A DNA stretch of 64,000 nt, taken from Planococcus plakortidis (lineage in GTDB: Bacteria > Bacillota > Bacilli > Bacillales_A > Planococcaceae). A program made the translations under genes and the position numbers. Of this stretch, positions 63,729 through 64,000 are shown one piece after another. Each line of letters opens with the position of its first letter. The first letter of the stretch is position 1. The stretch is taken from positions 1,766,501-1,830,500 of the forward strand of contig NZ_CP016539.2 of the NCBI RefSeq assembly GCF_001687605.2. The letters are read 5' to 3'. The notes beneath the pieces were generated by a model. The model was not told the DNA's origin. It made no database searches and saw nothing but the letters and a program-made list of their open reading frames with translations.

Positions 63729-63803
63729 CATGAGGGTCTTTAAAGCCCGATTGGATCAATGAAGCTTCAGCAAAGAAACGGAGACATTTGCTGATTGAAG
63801 CGT

Positions 63804-64000
63804 TTATGTGCGCGCACGGGTAATCAAGCGCAGCGGTGTGCCTTCGAAATCGAAACTTTCCCGGATGCGATTCTGCAAGAAGCGCTCATAGCTGAAGTGC
63901 ATCAATTCCGGGTCGTTGACGAATACAACGAAAGTCGGCGGTTTAACTGCCACTTGAGTGACGTAGTAAAGCCGCAGGCGGCGTCCTTTATCGGACGGTG
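63804..64000 (-). CDS. der: Ribosome-associated GTPase Der (EngA), C-terminal part, cut by window edge
   Basis: Only the last 65 codons are present. They read '[19 protein letters not shown]' then '[17 protein letters not shown]', the end of the C-terminal KH-like domain of Der, and stop with TAA at 63804. Der has two GTPase domains and helps mature the 50S subunit; those domains lie beyond 64000. Confidence 0.95.
   Translation of the reverse strand, partial: PSDKGRRLRLYYVTQVAVKPPTFVVFVNDPELMHFSYERFLQNRIRESFDFEGTPLRLITRART

Overview
The window is a chromosomal stretch of a low-to-mid GC Gram-positive bacterium of the order Bacillales. Gene order follows the Bacillus subtilis ypd–yph region very closely: recU-ponA, nth-dnaD-asnS-aspB, dinG, panD-panC, birA-cca-bshA-mgsA-dapB, qcrABC, ypiF-ypiB-ypiA, aro-tyrA, ndk-hepT-menG-hepS-mtrB-folE, hbs, gpsA-der. 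Sporulation genes normally embedded in this region, notably spoIVA between hbs and yphF, are absent. A non-sporulating member of the Planococcaceae (Planococcus or Planomicrobium type) is the best guess. That assignment is inferred from gene order and protein style; no database search was possible.

Layout. Positions 1-10 kb hold small operons of accessory housekeeping genes: a queuosine-precursor transporter of the YhhQ type with an RNase H-like protein, small membrane proteins, a PQQ-type sugar dehydrogenase lipoprotein, an S66 LD-carboxypeptidase with a GNAT acetyltransferase, two SDR oxidoreductases, an amidohydrolase and a CNNM/CBS membrane protein. From 10 to 22 kb lie a rhodanese and the bacterial dynamin DynA, an SDR with an M32 carboxypeptidase, and an operon joining a PAS-GGDEF-EAL protein, the rRNA methyltransferase YpsC and the helicase YpvA. 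From 22 to 27 kb come rnpB (RNase P RNA), gpsB and the MrfAB repair pair with yppE. From 27 to 36 kb lie recU-ponA on the plus strand facing ypoC-nth-dnaD, asnS, aspB and ypmB-ypmA. From 36 to 45 kb lie dinG, panD-panC behind an attenuator-like leader, and birA-cca-bshA-mgsA-dapB-ypjD. From 45 to 52 kb lie a YitT-type membrane protein, a zinc metallopeptidase, ypjA, the menaquinol:cytochrome c reductase and ypiFBA. From 52 to 57 kb is a compact shikimate/tyrosine operon. From 57 to 64 kb lie ndk, the menaquinone side-chain and ring genes, TRAP, folE, HU, yphF-yphE, gpsA and the 3' end of der.

Functionally the window supplies aromatic amino acid precursors, menaquinone and the bc-type complex that uses it, pantothenate and biotin handling, tRNA maturation and charging, DNA recombination and repair, and septal peptidoglycan synthesis. 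No gene-free stretch exceeds about 300 bases; the longest gaps (about 39.8-40.0 kb and 56.8-57.0 kb) hold a regulatory leader and promoter/terminator signals. No transposon, prophage, CRISPR array, tRNA or rRNA gene was seen.

The most notable observations are: an apparent one-base frameshift in the essential cca gene within a run of six G/C; an attenuator-like leader upstream of panC together with loss of panB; a pruned aromatic operon lacking trp genes and hisC although TRAP is intact; a cyclic-di-GMP enzyme spliced into the rnpB-ypsC junction; a PBP1 with an FN3 domain, a Glu/Pro repeat and an Asn/Gly tail; and two DinG-family helicases with complementary accessory features.
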